Source: a bacterium
Lineage (GTDB): Bacteria > Sysuimicrobiota > Sysuimicrobiia > Sysuimicrobiales > Segetimicrobiaceae
Assembly: GCA_035307765.1 (NCBI GenBank)
Contig: DATGHU010000021.1
Location: 1-34,910 of the forward strand
Length of the DNA stretch: 34,910 bases
Direction of reading: 5' to 3'
Shown: in pieces, positions 16,195-23,292 of the stretch
How positions within the stretch are numbered: the first letter of the stretch is position 1
Layout of the letters: each line of letters opens with the position of its first letter
Position numbers and translations under genes: made by a program
Notes under the pieces: model-generated
Databases searched by the model: none
What the model saw: only the letters and a program-made list of their open reading frames with translations
What the model was told of the DNA's origin: nothing

Positions 16195-17120
16195 AGATCT
16201 TCTGCGGCACCGCCAACCGAGCGCTCGGCCAGGAGGTGGCCTCCGAGCTCGAATTGCCGCTGGGACGCGTCACCATCCAGCGATTCGAGGATGGGGAGAT
16301 CTACGCTCGATTCGAGGAGAGCGTCCGCGGCGAGGACACCTTCGTGATTCAGCCCACCTGCCCTCCGGTCAACGAGAACCTGATGGAACTGCTGGTGATG
16401 GTGGATGCGCTGCGCCGGGCCTCGGCCGGGCGGATCACGGCGGTCATCCCGTACTACGGGTACGCGCGTCAGGATAAGAAGCACGCGCCCCGGGAACCGA
16501 TCACGGGGCGGCTCGTGGCCGACCTCCTCCAGAGCGCGGGGGTGCATCGGATCCTCGCGCTCGACCTGGACGCCGATCAGATCGAGGGGTTCTTCAACAT
16601 CCCGGTGGACCATTTGCGTGCGCTGCCGCTGTTTGCGGAATACCTCCAGCATCAGGCACTGGCCTCGGCGGTGGTGGTCGCGCCCGATGACGGCGCCGTC
16701 AAGATCGCCTACCGGCTCGCCGAGCGGCTGCGGCTTCCGCTGGCCGTGGTGTTCCAACGGCGGCCGACCCCCGACGTGAAGCAGACGGTCCAGGTGGTCG
16801 GTGAGGTGGAGGGCCGCATTCCCATCCTGATCGACCGCATCGTGTCGACCGGCGGCACCATCGCCAGCGCCTTGGACGCCTTGACGCGGCACGGGGCGCG
16901 CCCCGAGGCCTACGTGTGCGCGACCCACGCCGTGCTCGTCGGGTCCGTCTCGGAGACGCTGGAGCGCGAGGACGTTCGGGAGTTCGCCTTCACCAACAGC
17001 ATCCCGGTGGCCCCCGAGATCGCGGACGACCGGATCCGGATCCTTTCCGCCGCGCCGCTGCTGGCCCGCGCGATGCGGAACATCAACCTCAACCAGTCGG
17101 TGAGCACGCTCTTCAGCTAG
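16191..17120 (+). CDS. Divergent ribose-phosphate pyrophosphokinase homologue
   Basis: PRPP synthetase makes PRPP from ribose-5-phosphate and ATP. Homology runs end to end: KIFCGTANRALGQEVA, EDGEIYARFEESVRGEDTFVIQP, YYGYARQDKKHAPREPITGRL, ending with NLNQSVSTLF. The N-terminal motif lies upstream of any ATG/GTG, so translation most likely starts at CTG 16191 in a CTGA overlap with spoVS, giving 309 residues (the usual length is about 315). Several catalytic positions differ from E. coli Prs: the metal/ATP His in DLHA is Asp127 (DLDADQ), the catalytic loop DKRR is FQRR (Lys to Gln189), and VDDMIDTGGT reads IDRIVSTGGT (second Asp to Arg216). The protein may be inactive, regulatory, or have changed activity. 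Confidence 0.85.
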   Translation: MKIFCGTANRALGQEVASELELPLGRVTIQRFEDGEIYARFEESVRGEDTFVIQPTCPPVNENLMELLVMVDALRRASAGRITAVIPYYGYARQDKKHAPREPITGRLVADLLQSAGVHRILALDLDADQIEGFFNIPVDHLRALPLFAEYLQHQALASAVVVAPDDGAVKIAYRLAERLRLPLAVVFQRRPTPDVKQTVQVVGEVEGRIPILIDRIVSTGGTIASALDALTRHGARPEAYVCATHAVLVGSVSETLEREDVREFAFTNSIPVAPEIADDRIRILSAAPLLARAMRNINLNQSVSTLFS

Positions 17121-17154
17121 CGGCGTCCCCCACCGGCGCGCCGACCGGCGCGGT

Positions 17155-17184
17155 TTGCAGGCGCGCGAGGTCGTGTGTTACCCT
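17155..17184 (+). promoter_or_regulatory. Possible gltX promoter placing the start at the ATG
   Basis: TTGCAG (17155-17160), an 18-bp spacer and TACCCT (17179-17184), with six bases before ATG 17191. No Shine-Dalgarno is visible. The -10 is weak, so this is tentative, but the spacing is the same as at three better promoters in the window. Confidence 0.3.
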
Positions 17185-17190
17185 GGCATC

Positions 17191-18684
17191 ATGACGGTCC
17201 GCACCCGGTACGCCCCGAGCCCGACCGGGTATCTCCACGTCGGCGGCGCCTGGATGGCATTCTTCAACTGGCTGTTCGCCCGCCACAGCCGGGGGGAGTT
17301 TGTCATCCGGATCGAGGACACGGATCGGAGCCGGTCCACCGAGGAGTTCGAGGCCGCGATCATCCAGGATCTGCGGTGGCTCGGCCTCGACTGGGATGAG
17401 GGCCCGGATGTGGGCGGTGCCGCCGGCCCGTACCGCCAGACGGAGCGGACCGCGCTCTACCGGGCGCACGCCGAGGATCTCGTCGCCAGGGGGGCGGCCT
17501 ACCCGTGCTACTGTACCCGTGAGGAGCTCGAGGCGGATCGGGAGCGCGCCGTGGCCGAGCACCGCGCGTACCGCTACGTCGGCCGGTGCCGGGGGCTGTC
17601 CCCGGCGGACCGCCGGCAGCGCGAAACCGAAGGGCGGGTATCGACGCTGCGGTTCCGCATTCCCGACGGGCACCCGCCGATCGTGGTCCAGGATCTCGTG
17701 CTTGGCCGCATCGAGTTCGCCCCGGCTGATCTCGATGACTTCATCATCCAGCGCTCGGACGGCACCCCGCTGTACAACTTCGCCAACGTCGTCGACGATC
17801 ACGGGATGCAGATCACCGACATCGTGCGCGGGTCGGAGCACCTCTCGAACACGCCCCGCCAGTTCCTCATCTACGAGGCATATGCATGGCAGGTGCCGCG
17901 CGTCGCCCACCTGCCGGTCCTCCTGGGGATCGACCGGAAGAAGCTCAGCAAGCGCCACGGGGACACCTCGGTCCGCGACTACGCCGCGCAGGGGTATCTG
18001 CCGGAGGCGCTGGTGAACTTTTTTGCCCTGATGGGATGGTACCCGGAGGACGGCCGCGAACTTTTCACCCCCCGCGAACTGGTCGAGCGGTTTCGGATCG
18101 AGGAGATGGGGAAGAGCGGGGCGGTCTTCGACATCCAAAAGCTGAACTGGATGAACGGCGTCTACATGCAGGCCGCGATCCGCGAGGCCCCGGATCGAGT
18201 GATCGATCTTGTGATCGCCTGCCTGAGGGACGACCACCTCCTCGACGGAGAGGTCGGCCCCGCAACCCGCGCGTACGTGGGCCGCGTGGTCGAGATTCTG
18301 GGCGAGCGCCTGCGGCTGCCGAAGGATGTTGTGGTGTACGGGGACTTCTTCTTTCGAGAGGTTGCCTACGACCCCCAGGCCGTCTCAAAGCATCTCGGCG
18401 CACCCGGAGCCGCCGATCTGCTCCGGCGAGCCCGCGAGACCTTCGCGGCGCTCGACCCGTGGAATCTCTCAACGATCGAAGCGGGGGTGCGCGGGGTGGC
18501 CGAGCGCTTGGGGATCCCGGCGAAGGCGGTGATCCATCCGCTGCGGGTTGCCTTGACCGGCAAGACCGTCGGGCCGGGGTTGTTTGAATTGATCGATGTG
18601 CTGGGGAAACAGCGGGTCCTGGAGCGGCTGGACCGGGCGGTTGAACTGGTCGGGGTGTCCGATGCGCCGGCTTCGGGGAGTTGA
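17191..18684 (+). CDS. gltX: Glutamyl-tRNA synthetase
   Basis: Charges tRNA-Glu (and in many bacteria mischarges tRNA-Gln for later amidation) with glutamate. The 497-residue product has the class I signatures: RYAPSPTGYLHVGGAW (HIGH-type motif, residues 16-19), FVIRIEDTDRSRS, a zinc-site-like YPCYCTREEL region, VVDDHGMQITDIVRGSEHLSNTPRQ, and the KMSKS-type motif KKLSKRHG around residue 251. The C-terminal helical anticodon-binding domain follows. ATG 17191 fits the conserved N-terminus; a TTG 12 codons upstream is also open but adds non-conserved residues. A tRNA-Gln gene lies about 360 bp downstream. Whether this enzyme is discriminating cannot be judged here. Confidence 0.97.
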   Translation: MTVRTRYAPSPTGYLHVGGAWMAFFNWLFARHSRGEFVIRIEDTDRSRSTEEFEAAIIQDLRWLGLDWDEGPDVGGAAGPYRQTERTALYRAHAEDLVARGAAYPCYCTREELEADRERAVAEHRAYRYVGRCRGLSPADRRQRETEGRVSTLRFRIPDGHPPIVVQDLVLGRIEFAPADLDDFIIQRSDGTPLYNFANVVDDHGMQITDIVRGSEHLSNTPRQFLIYEAYAWQVPRVAHLPVLLGIDRKKLSKRHGDTSVRDYAAQGYLPEALVNFFALMGWYPEDGRELFTPRELVERFRIEEMGKSGAVFDIQKLNWMNGVYMQAAIREAPDRVIDLVIACLRDDHLLDGEVGPATRAYVGRVVEILGERLRLPKDVVVYGDFFFREVAYDPQAVSKHLGAPGAADLLRRARETFAALDPWNLSTIEAGVRGVAERLGIPAKAVIHPLRVALTGKTVGPGLFELIDVLGKQRVLERLDRAVELVGVSDAPASGS

Positions 18685-18703
18685 GGGCGGGACCGGTCCG
18701 CGG

Positions 18704-18892
18704 TTACTCGTCGACGGAAGGAATCGACCGCCCCGCCCCTGATGTCAGCCATTCCAGGTGACCGCACGCGAAGCACAGCCAGGCATCGGGGTCGCGGTCC
18801 TCATAGAGGAACATCGGGTGCATCTCCCCACGGCACTTCGGACAGGGGAGGGTGGCATCGCGGATCTCGTCGGGCGTTGGCGCATCCGCCAT
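18704..18892 (-). CDS. Small zinc-ribbon protein
   Basis: A 62-residue protein with two cysteine pairs, PCPKCRGEM and CFACGHLEW, about 20 residues apart, so one zinc site. ATG 18892 is preceded by AGGAGC at good distance. A TATGAT at 18953-18948 on this strand could be its -10. It is convergent with gltX with only 19 bp between stops. The reading frame stays open upstream to 19120, but that part would cross the tRNA promoter and lacks a start signal. No further function can be inferred. Confidence 0.75.
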   Translation of the reverse strand: MADAPTPDEIRDATLPCPKCRGEMHPMFLYEDRDPDAWLCFACGHLEWLTSGAGRSIPSVDE

Positions 18893-18993
18893 CGCTTGCT
18901 CCTGGTCTGATCGTCCCACTCGTGGGCAGACGGGACAACCCCATGGTATCATACGGCGCACGCCCGCTCCACCGGACCCCGCGTGCGTTCGCG

Positions 18994-19023
18994 TTGACAC
19001 TGGTCTTTGGGCCTCAGTATAAT
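18994..19023 (+). promoter_or_regulatory. Near-consensus promoter of tRNA-Gln
   Basis: TTGACA (18994-18999), 18-bp spacer, TATAAT (19018-19023). Both hexamers are perfect. Start of transcription would be about 13 nt before the mature tRNA. The recombinase reading frame on the other strand ends inside this promoter. Confidence 0.9.
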
Positions 19024-19042
19024 GAGGACGCTTCGCCGCCGT

Positions 19043-19116
19043 TGGGGGATCGTCTAGCGGTAGGACGACGGGCTCTGGACCCGTTAGCGGGGGTTCGAAT
19101 CCTCCTCCCCCAGCCA
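19043..19116 (+). tRNA. tRNA-Gln (anticodon CTG), CCA encoded
   Basis: Acceptor stem TGGGGGA pairs with TCCCCCA; the D-arm follows (TCTAGCGGTAGGA). Anticodon stem ACGGG/CCCGT encloses loop CTCTGGA, so the anticodon is CTG and it reads CAG. The T-arm is GGGGG TTCGAAT CCTCC with one G-T pair. Discriminator G at 19113 and CCA at 19114-19116. The unpaired-style U1-A72 start is typical of tRNA-Gln. Its 3' end is the apparent attachment site of the adjacent islands. Confidence 0.96.
19097..19116 (+). repeat. Attachment-site copy 1: 3' end of tRNA-Gln (attL of island 1)
   Basis: The last 20 bases of tRNA-Gln including CCA. CTCCCCCAGCCA recurs exactly at 25069-25080, with GAATC also matching five bases earlier (17 of 20 in total). 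A third copy at 24814-24829 matches the last 16 bases at 15 positions. Insertion restores the tRNA end, as is usual for islands in tRNA genes. Confidence 0.75.
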
Positions 19117-20777
19117 CCAAAACGCCGATTAGTTGACCCTCCCCGGCCCGCCGCGAGCGTCAGCACCCCCGCGAGCGTCCCGGCGACCTCCGCTTCCAGA
19201 TGGCCCCCGACCGGGTGGAGCGTGACCGTCGTCTGGAACCCGGCGAGGACGGCCTTGGCGCGGTCCACATCTTCGACGGCGAGCAGGGTGTCGAGGTCTG
19301 AGAGGACCTCCCGCACGAGATCGGGGAGCCGCTCCAGCGCGGCCGCGACCCGTGCTGAGTCACCGTCTTCGGGGACACCGGTGGCCGCCACTAACTCGTC
19401 CCGTCGCCGTTGGGCCTCTTCGAGCATCCCCAGCAGGGTCGACGTCGCCTTGCCGAGGCGCACGGCCTGCTTGACGTGCTCGATCTCCCGCTCGATCCCG
19501 CGCAGCGCCTTGGCTTGGTTCTGGGAGGGCCCTGAGACGCGGCGCCCGAGGGCACGCACCCGGTTCGTGAAGGCCGCGAGGTGCTCCTCACCGCAGAGGC
19601 GGTCGCGGAGGATCTCAAGGACGGCCCGCTCAAGGCGCCGCCGCGAGATGGTCAGGTGGTTCGCACAGGCCACCTCGCCCCGGTTGCGGAAGGTCCCGCA
19701 CCGATAGGAGTGTCGCGTGGCGATGGTGTAGTTCCCGCCGCACACCGCGCACTTGACGAACCCGCTGAGCAGGTACTTCCGGCGGCCGTCGCGCTCGCAC
19801 GCCGTCGGGGCCACCCGCTGCGCCGCGAGCCACGCCTGGGCCCGGTCCCAGAGATTCTGTGGGACGATGCGCAACGTCGAGTCCTTCACCTCGATCCAGT
19901 CGCCCATCGGCCGCAGCCGATACGCCTCCCTACGGGTCTCCGGGTTGCGCAGCCACTTCGAGCGGTTCCACAGGACCGTCCCGGTATAGATCGGGTTGTG
20001 CAGGATGCCTTTTCGGAGTTGTCGGTGTGCGGTGATCGCCGTGTAACTCCATGTCGTGCATTGGCGCTTCGCCCGCCCCTGCCACCGCGCGCCCGGCGGG
20101 GCGATCCCGTCCCGGTTCAGGATCTTGGCGACCTCGCGGGCCAAGTGGGGGCGCCCGTCCTCATCGCCGACGTAGAGGCGGAAGATCTTCCTCACGACCT
20201 CGGCCTCGGGCTCGTAGACCACGCGCCGGTGGCCCAGGACCCGAACGATCTGTCCTCGGTCGTCGAGGACGGGTTCGCTGCGGTAGCCGTAGGGGAGGCC
20301 ACCCGCGCTGTACCCTGCCCGAACCCGACCCTCCAGGCCCCGCCAGGTCTTCTCGGCGAGGTCCCGCCTGAACTCCTCGTTCATCACGCCTTTGATCCCG
20401 TAGACGAACCGAGAGGTCTTGGCGTTCGCCAGCGTATCGACACCGTCCGATCTACTCACGAACCCAACGCCGAGGAACTCTAGCACCTTGAAGGCCATCT
20501 ACGCGTCAACGCTGTCGCGGCTGAGGCGCGAGGTGTCGTCAACCAGGAGCACATCAAACTCCCGCCGCTTCGCCGCCGCCATCATGGTCCGGTACCCCGG
20601 CCGCTGGTCCTCGCCGAGCGCGCCGCTGAGCGCGGCGTCGCTGAACTCGTTCACCACGATCCAGCCGCGCTGATCTGCCTCCTGACGACATAGGCGGATC
20701 TGGTCGTCGATCGACGATGCCCGCTGGTTCTCCGAACTGTACCGCGCATAGATCGCCGCTCTCATCTCATTCCCCCT

Positions 20778-21371
20778 TCACAAGCCGGCCTGCTGCTCTT
20801 GCCGCAGGAAGTCCTCGACCTTCACGTCGTTGATCGGCACACGGACGTGGTGCGCCAGCGCATAGGCCGCGAAGTTGTCCATCAGGGATTGGAACCCGTT
20901 CCAGAGATCGTCGCCGTTGGTAGCGCGGTCCTTGCGGACGAAGCCGTGCAGCGCAACCCAGTAGTGCAGGCCCCAGTGGTAGAAGAACTCAAACGCCATG
21001 GCGGTGTCGATGTGCTTGCGATCGTGCATGGTCGCCAAGGACTCGAAGAAGTTGGGCACCTCGTCGCCGATCACGGCGAACGTGGAATCCTGCATGACGG
21101 CATCGGCTTTGTACGCACCGCTGCCCAGTAGATGCCCGGCGAGCGCGCGCCGCCGCGCCATCATTTCAGAAGTCTCGAAGCGCTGCTCGTAGTCCAGCAG
21201 CAGCCGCATCTTGAGGTCCTCGTGCATCATCCGCAACTGTTCGCGGGCCGTCCGATGCTGTTCGGCGATGGCCTGCCGGGCAATGGTGCCCTGCCAGATC
21301 GCGACACCGAGAGCCAGGACCGCCGCCGCAGCGATGATGACCTGGGCCACGTCGACGATTTCTTTCAGCAT
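20778..21371 (-). CDS. One-TM protein of unknown function in island 1
   Basis: A 197-residue protein. ATG 21371 is preceded by GGAGATG; an upstream in-frame ATG lacks such a site. Residues about 6-28 (VAQVIIAAAAVLALGVAIW) form one membrane helix. A charged helical region with possible coiled coil follows (QAIAEQHRTAREQLRMMHEDLKMRLLLDYEQRF). The rest is a soluble helical domain with several aromatic residues (FEFFYHWGLHYWVALHGFVRK). The layout, TM helix plus cytosolic helical domain, recalls DUF4760-type proteins, but I cannot confirm that. It ends 12 bp before the recombinase start and so is probably in one operon with it, in the place taken by the abortive-infection-like gene in island 2. 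Confidence 0.7.
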   Translation of the reverse strand: MLKEIVDVAQVIIAAAAVLALGVAIWQGTIARQAIAEQHRTAREQLRMMHEDLKMRLLLDYEQRFETSEMMARRRALAGHLLGSGAYKADAVMQDSTFAVIGDEVPNFFESLATMHDRKHIDTAMAFEFFYHWGLHYWVALHGFVRKDRATNGDDLWNGFQSLMDNFAAYALAHHVRVPINDVKVEDFLRQEQQAGL

Positions 21372-21436
21372 GGCGTCATCTCCGTGCGGGTCTACTTGAG
21401 GATTAAAAAGACGAAAAGGACCCACATGGATCCAGT

Positions 21437-21454
21437 ATGCTTCTCGAGAAGCAT
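21437..21454. promoter_or_regulatory. Perfect 18-bp palindrome in the divergent region of island 1
   Basis: ATGCTTCTCGAGAAGCAT reads the same on both strands. It sits between the leftward recombinase operon and the rightward small-protein gene, so it is a candidate operator for a dimeric regulator or a recombinase-binding site. As RNA it would form only a short hairpin without a T-run. Confidence 0.55.
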
Positions 21455-21479
21455 GGGCGTCAATGCCTCTCCGGAGCGT

Positions 21480-21509
21480 TTGCCGACCATGCTCACCGGG
21501 AGGTATACT
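21480..21509 (+). promoter_or_regulatory. Promoter of the island 1 small basic protein, probably leaderless
   Basis: TTGCCG (21480-21485), 18-bp spacer, TATACT (21504-21509). The start codon GTG lies six bases after the -10, so the transcript should begin at or next to it. GCTCACCGG (21491-21499) inside the spacer is repeated before the homologous gene of island 2. Confidence 0.65.
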
Positions 21510-21515
21510 TCACTC

Positions 21516-21665
21516 GTGACGCGCAAGAGGAAGAATCCGCACGCCCAGGCGCTCTCCCGCCTCGCCCAGAAGGCCCGGACACGGGCGCTGTCCCCCGAAC
21601 GCCGCTCGGAGATTGCCCGCAAGGCCGCCCGGGCTCGGTGGAAACGGGCGAAAGAGACAAGATAG
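21516..21665 (+). CDS. Small basic protein, RSEIARKAA-type motif (island 1 copy)
   Basis: A 49-residue, Arg/Lys-rich protein starting at GTG 21516: MTRKRKNPHAQALSRLAQK..., then SPERRSEIARKAARARWKRAK near the C-terminus. There is no Shine-Dalgarno, and the -10 lies six bases upstream, so it is probably translated from a leaderless mRNA. The second island encodes a clear relative (MRRRRKDPHAVAMARKAAK..., PPERRAEIARHAVMMRWKRAK) at the same place and with the same promoter spacing. The (S/P)PERRxEIARxAxxxRW motif is seen in many small bacterial proteins and next to helix-turn-helix domains. High positive charge suggests nucleic-acid binding; a regulator of the divergent recombinase operon is my inference. 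Confidence 0.75.
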   Translation: MTRKRKNPHAQALSRLAQKARTRALSPERRSEIARKAARARWKRAKETR

Positions 21666-21679
21666 GCGGAGGTGCAAGA

Positions 21680-22060
21680 GTGTCTCACCAGCGCGATCTC
21701 ATAGGGCCCCTCGCATTGCTTGTGATCGGCGTGATCCTGCTGCTTCGCAACCTCGGCTACCTCCCGGCCTCTTTGGACCAATGGTGGCCGGTGGTCCTGA
21801 TCGTGATCGGTCTGGGAATTATCCTCCGTCGATCCAGTCCGGACGAGATGGTGCTCCCGAAAGAACCAAGCCCCGCCGCGCCGGGTTCCGCACGGCAGCC
21901 GGGGACCATGAAGGGACGCCGCCATTCTACGACCGGTGGCTTGATCTTGATCGGCCTTGGGTTAGCGTTCCTCGCCAGTAATCTGTTCGGCGGTCGGAGC
22001 ACCGGCGCGCTAGTCATGATCGCCCTGGGACTTGCGCTCCTCATCGGCCGTATCTGGTAG
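21680..22060 (+). CDS. LiaF-like / DUF5668-type small membrane protein
   Basis: A 126-residue protein starting at GTG 21680 after GGAGGTGCAAGA, 14 bp after the small basic gene. Two helical hairpins, each of two membrane segments, are visible: LIGPLALLVIGVILLLRNLGYLP with WWPVVLIVIGLGIILRRS, and TTGGLILIGLGLAFLASNLFG with LVMIALGLALLIGRIW. The spaced GLxxxxxNLG and WWPVxLIxxG signatures are those of the LiaF transmembrane / DUF5668 domain, here duplicated and without the cytosolic C-terminal domain of LiaF. Such proteins often take part in envelope stress sensing. The role here is unknown. Confidence 0.8.
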   Translation: MSHQRDLIGPLALLVIGVILLLRNLGYLPASLDQWWPVVLIVIGLGIILRRSSPDEMVLPKEPSPAAPGSARQPGTMKGRRHSTTGGLILIGLGLAFLASNLFGGRSTGALVMIALGLALLIGRIW

Positions 22061-22142
22061 GGGCCCAGCGGAGAGCGGACAAGCCCGAGGGTGCGAGAAC
22101 CACCCACGCGCTGGCCCAGTCCTCCGGGGCGACCGAAATGAG

Positions 22143-22922
22143 ATGCTCGCGCTGATGCTGTCACTCCCACTCGTGCGCTTCTTGCTATGGATGATCGCTG
22201 CGGTGGTCATCGCCATCGCCCGAGTCCATCCGGAGATTCACCGCTTTCTCCTGGTGATTTCGTCCGGCCTGACAGTCGATCGCTTTCGCCAAATCATCGC
22301 ACCGTGGGGGCCATGGGCAGCGGGGGCATCCATTCTTATCATGGTCGTGCAGACATTTCTTCCACTACCCGCCGACCTCTTGATCATGGCCAACGGCGCT
22401 GCGTTCGGGATCTGGGAAGGCCTCGTCGTATCCATCATCGGAGCGGTCCTGAGCGGGTGCGTCGCTTTCGGGCTCGGGCGGATCTTGGGACGTGGCGTTG
22501 CCCTCCGTATCATGCCCGCGTCACTCGTAGATTGGGTAGGCGACATTGCGGCTCACGGAGCCTGGATGGCCGTCCTGTTGCTCCAGTTCATCCCGCTCAT
22601 TCCTTTCAGCCTGCTGAACTTTCTCTTGGGGCTGACCCGGCTGTCGTGGATGACCTTCCTTTGGACGCTTGCCGCGAGCATCCTGCCCGCCGACGTGATC
22701 CTTGTTATGCTCGGGCGCGGGGTGGGGGAGGGGCACAGCGCCGTGCCGTGGGCGCTCGCCGCGTTGGGGCTGCTCACCATCGCGAGCGTGACCCTTCGGT
22801 CCCGGCTCGCACGTGTGTGGCAAGCCCCGCAGATGCCGCCGGTAGTCGACCGACCAGGACGCCGGGTCCCGCCCGCCAGTCTCGATCTGCATGACCCTGG
22901 AGGGAGGGACCCCAGGGGGTGA
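22143..22922 (+). CDS. VTT-domain (TVP38/TMEM64, DedA-like) membrane protein
   Basis: A 259-residue polytopic protein. ATG 22143 is the first start that gives a hydrophobic N-terminus; the open frame upstream to 22032 overlaps the previous gene. About six membrane segments and the family core are visible: QTFLPLPADLLIMANGAAFGIWEG (the VTT re-entrant segment), the Gly-rich GAVLSGCVAFGLGRILGRG, and LLLQFIPLIPFSLLNFLLGLTRLSWMTFLW. This family includes lipid scramblases and undecaprenyl-phosphate or ion transporters. The C-terminal 40 residues are Pro/Arg-rich and probably cytosolic. It follows the LiaF-like gene by 82 bp and is probably co-transcribed. Confidence 0.88.
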   Translation: MLALMLSLPLVRFLLWMIAAVVIAIARVHPEIHRFLLVISSGLTVDRFRQIIAPWGPWAAGASILIMVVQTFLPLPADLLIMANGAAFGIWEGLVVSIIGAVLSGCVAFGLGRILGRGVALRIMPASLVDWVGDIAAHGAWMAVLLLQFIPLIPFSLLNFLLGLTRLSWMTFLWTLAASILPADVILVMLGRGVGEGHSAVPWALAALGLLTIASVTLRSRLARVWQAPQMPPVVDRPGRRVPPASLDLHDPGGRDPRG

Positions 22923-22989
22923 CCGAGGGGCGCTCGCGCCAGCGGGCGTCGGCGACCGCGACCGCCGCCTCCTTCCAAGCCGTCATCGC

Positions 22990-23214
22990 TCAGCGTCGCC
23001 GGTGCACCTCGTTCGTGTATTGGGTGTAAAGGCTCGGGTCGCGCTTGAAGACCTCGACGAACGCCTGGGCCTCGGTCAACCGGCCGCCGCTCGACTTGGC
23101 CAATTCCTTGGCCATTGAGCGCGCCTTCCGCTCCGCCCGCGACTTCCCGGCTGCCTCTGCCCCGTCGCCGTCATCCCTGTTCCCGCCGACGGCGTCGAGC
23201 ACGTCAGACGCCAT
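22990..23214 (-). CDS. Small acidic/basic protein of unknown function
   Basis: A 74-residue protein; ATG 23214 follows ATAAGGAC. The N-terminal part is acidic (DVLDAVGGNRDDGDGAE), the middle is basic (KSRAERKARSMAKELAKSSG), and the end reads LTEAQAFVEVFKRDPSLYTQYTNEV. The last segment resembles short C-terminal helices of phage-associated hypothetical proteins, but I do not recognise the family. It is convergent with the VTT gene and lies downstream of the REC-REC-GAF gene on the same strand, with 78 bp between. It is probably real because of the start signal and its non-random composition. Confidence 0.5.
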   Translation of the reverse strand: MASDVLDAVGGNRDDGDGAEAAGKSRAERKARSMAKELAKSSGGRLTEAQAFVEVFKRDPSLYTQYTNEVHRRR

Positions 23215-23292
23215 GTCCTTATCCCACTTGGCCACAAGTAGACAGCGAAACGTGGAGCACCCTCGATCCAGCGGCACCAATGTGCTGGTGGT

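Larger units (their letters stand above)
19014..20765 (-). pseudogene. Large serine recombinase (island 1), interrupted by one in-frame TAG
   Basis: Large serine recombinases integrate and excise elements at attachment sites. The catalytic domain starts MRAAIYARYSSENQRASSIDDQ (nucleophile Ser in YARYSS) and includes ALSGALGEDQRPG and VDDTSRLSRDS. A TAG at 20501-20499 follows; the same frame resumes directly with ATG and KVLEFLGVGFV, then the recombinase domain (GLPYGYR, KGILHNPIYTG), a zinc ribbon (KCAVCGGN...YRCGTF...CANH) and a coiled coil. Apart from the stop the frame is open for 584 codons. The last 40 or so codons run antisense through tRNA-Gln and its promoter. ATG 20765 follows AAGGGGGAATGAG. 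It is either a pseudogene, a readthrough product, or two polypeptides from stop-restart (TAGATG). Confidence 0.88.

Noticed and set aside
14952-16928. A 658-codon minus-strand frame across wecG/tagA, spoVS and the prs-like gene
   Set aside because: It covers three clear plus-strand families and shows no motif of its own.
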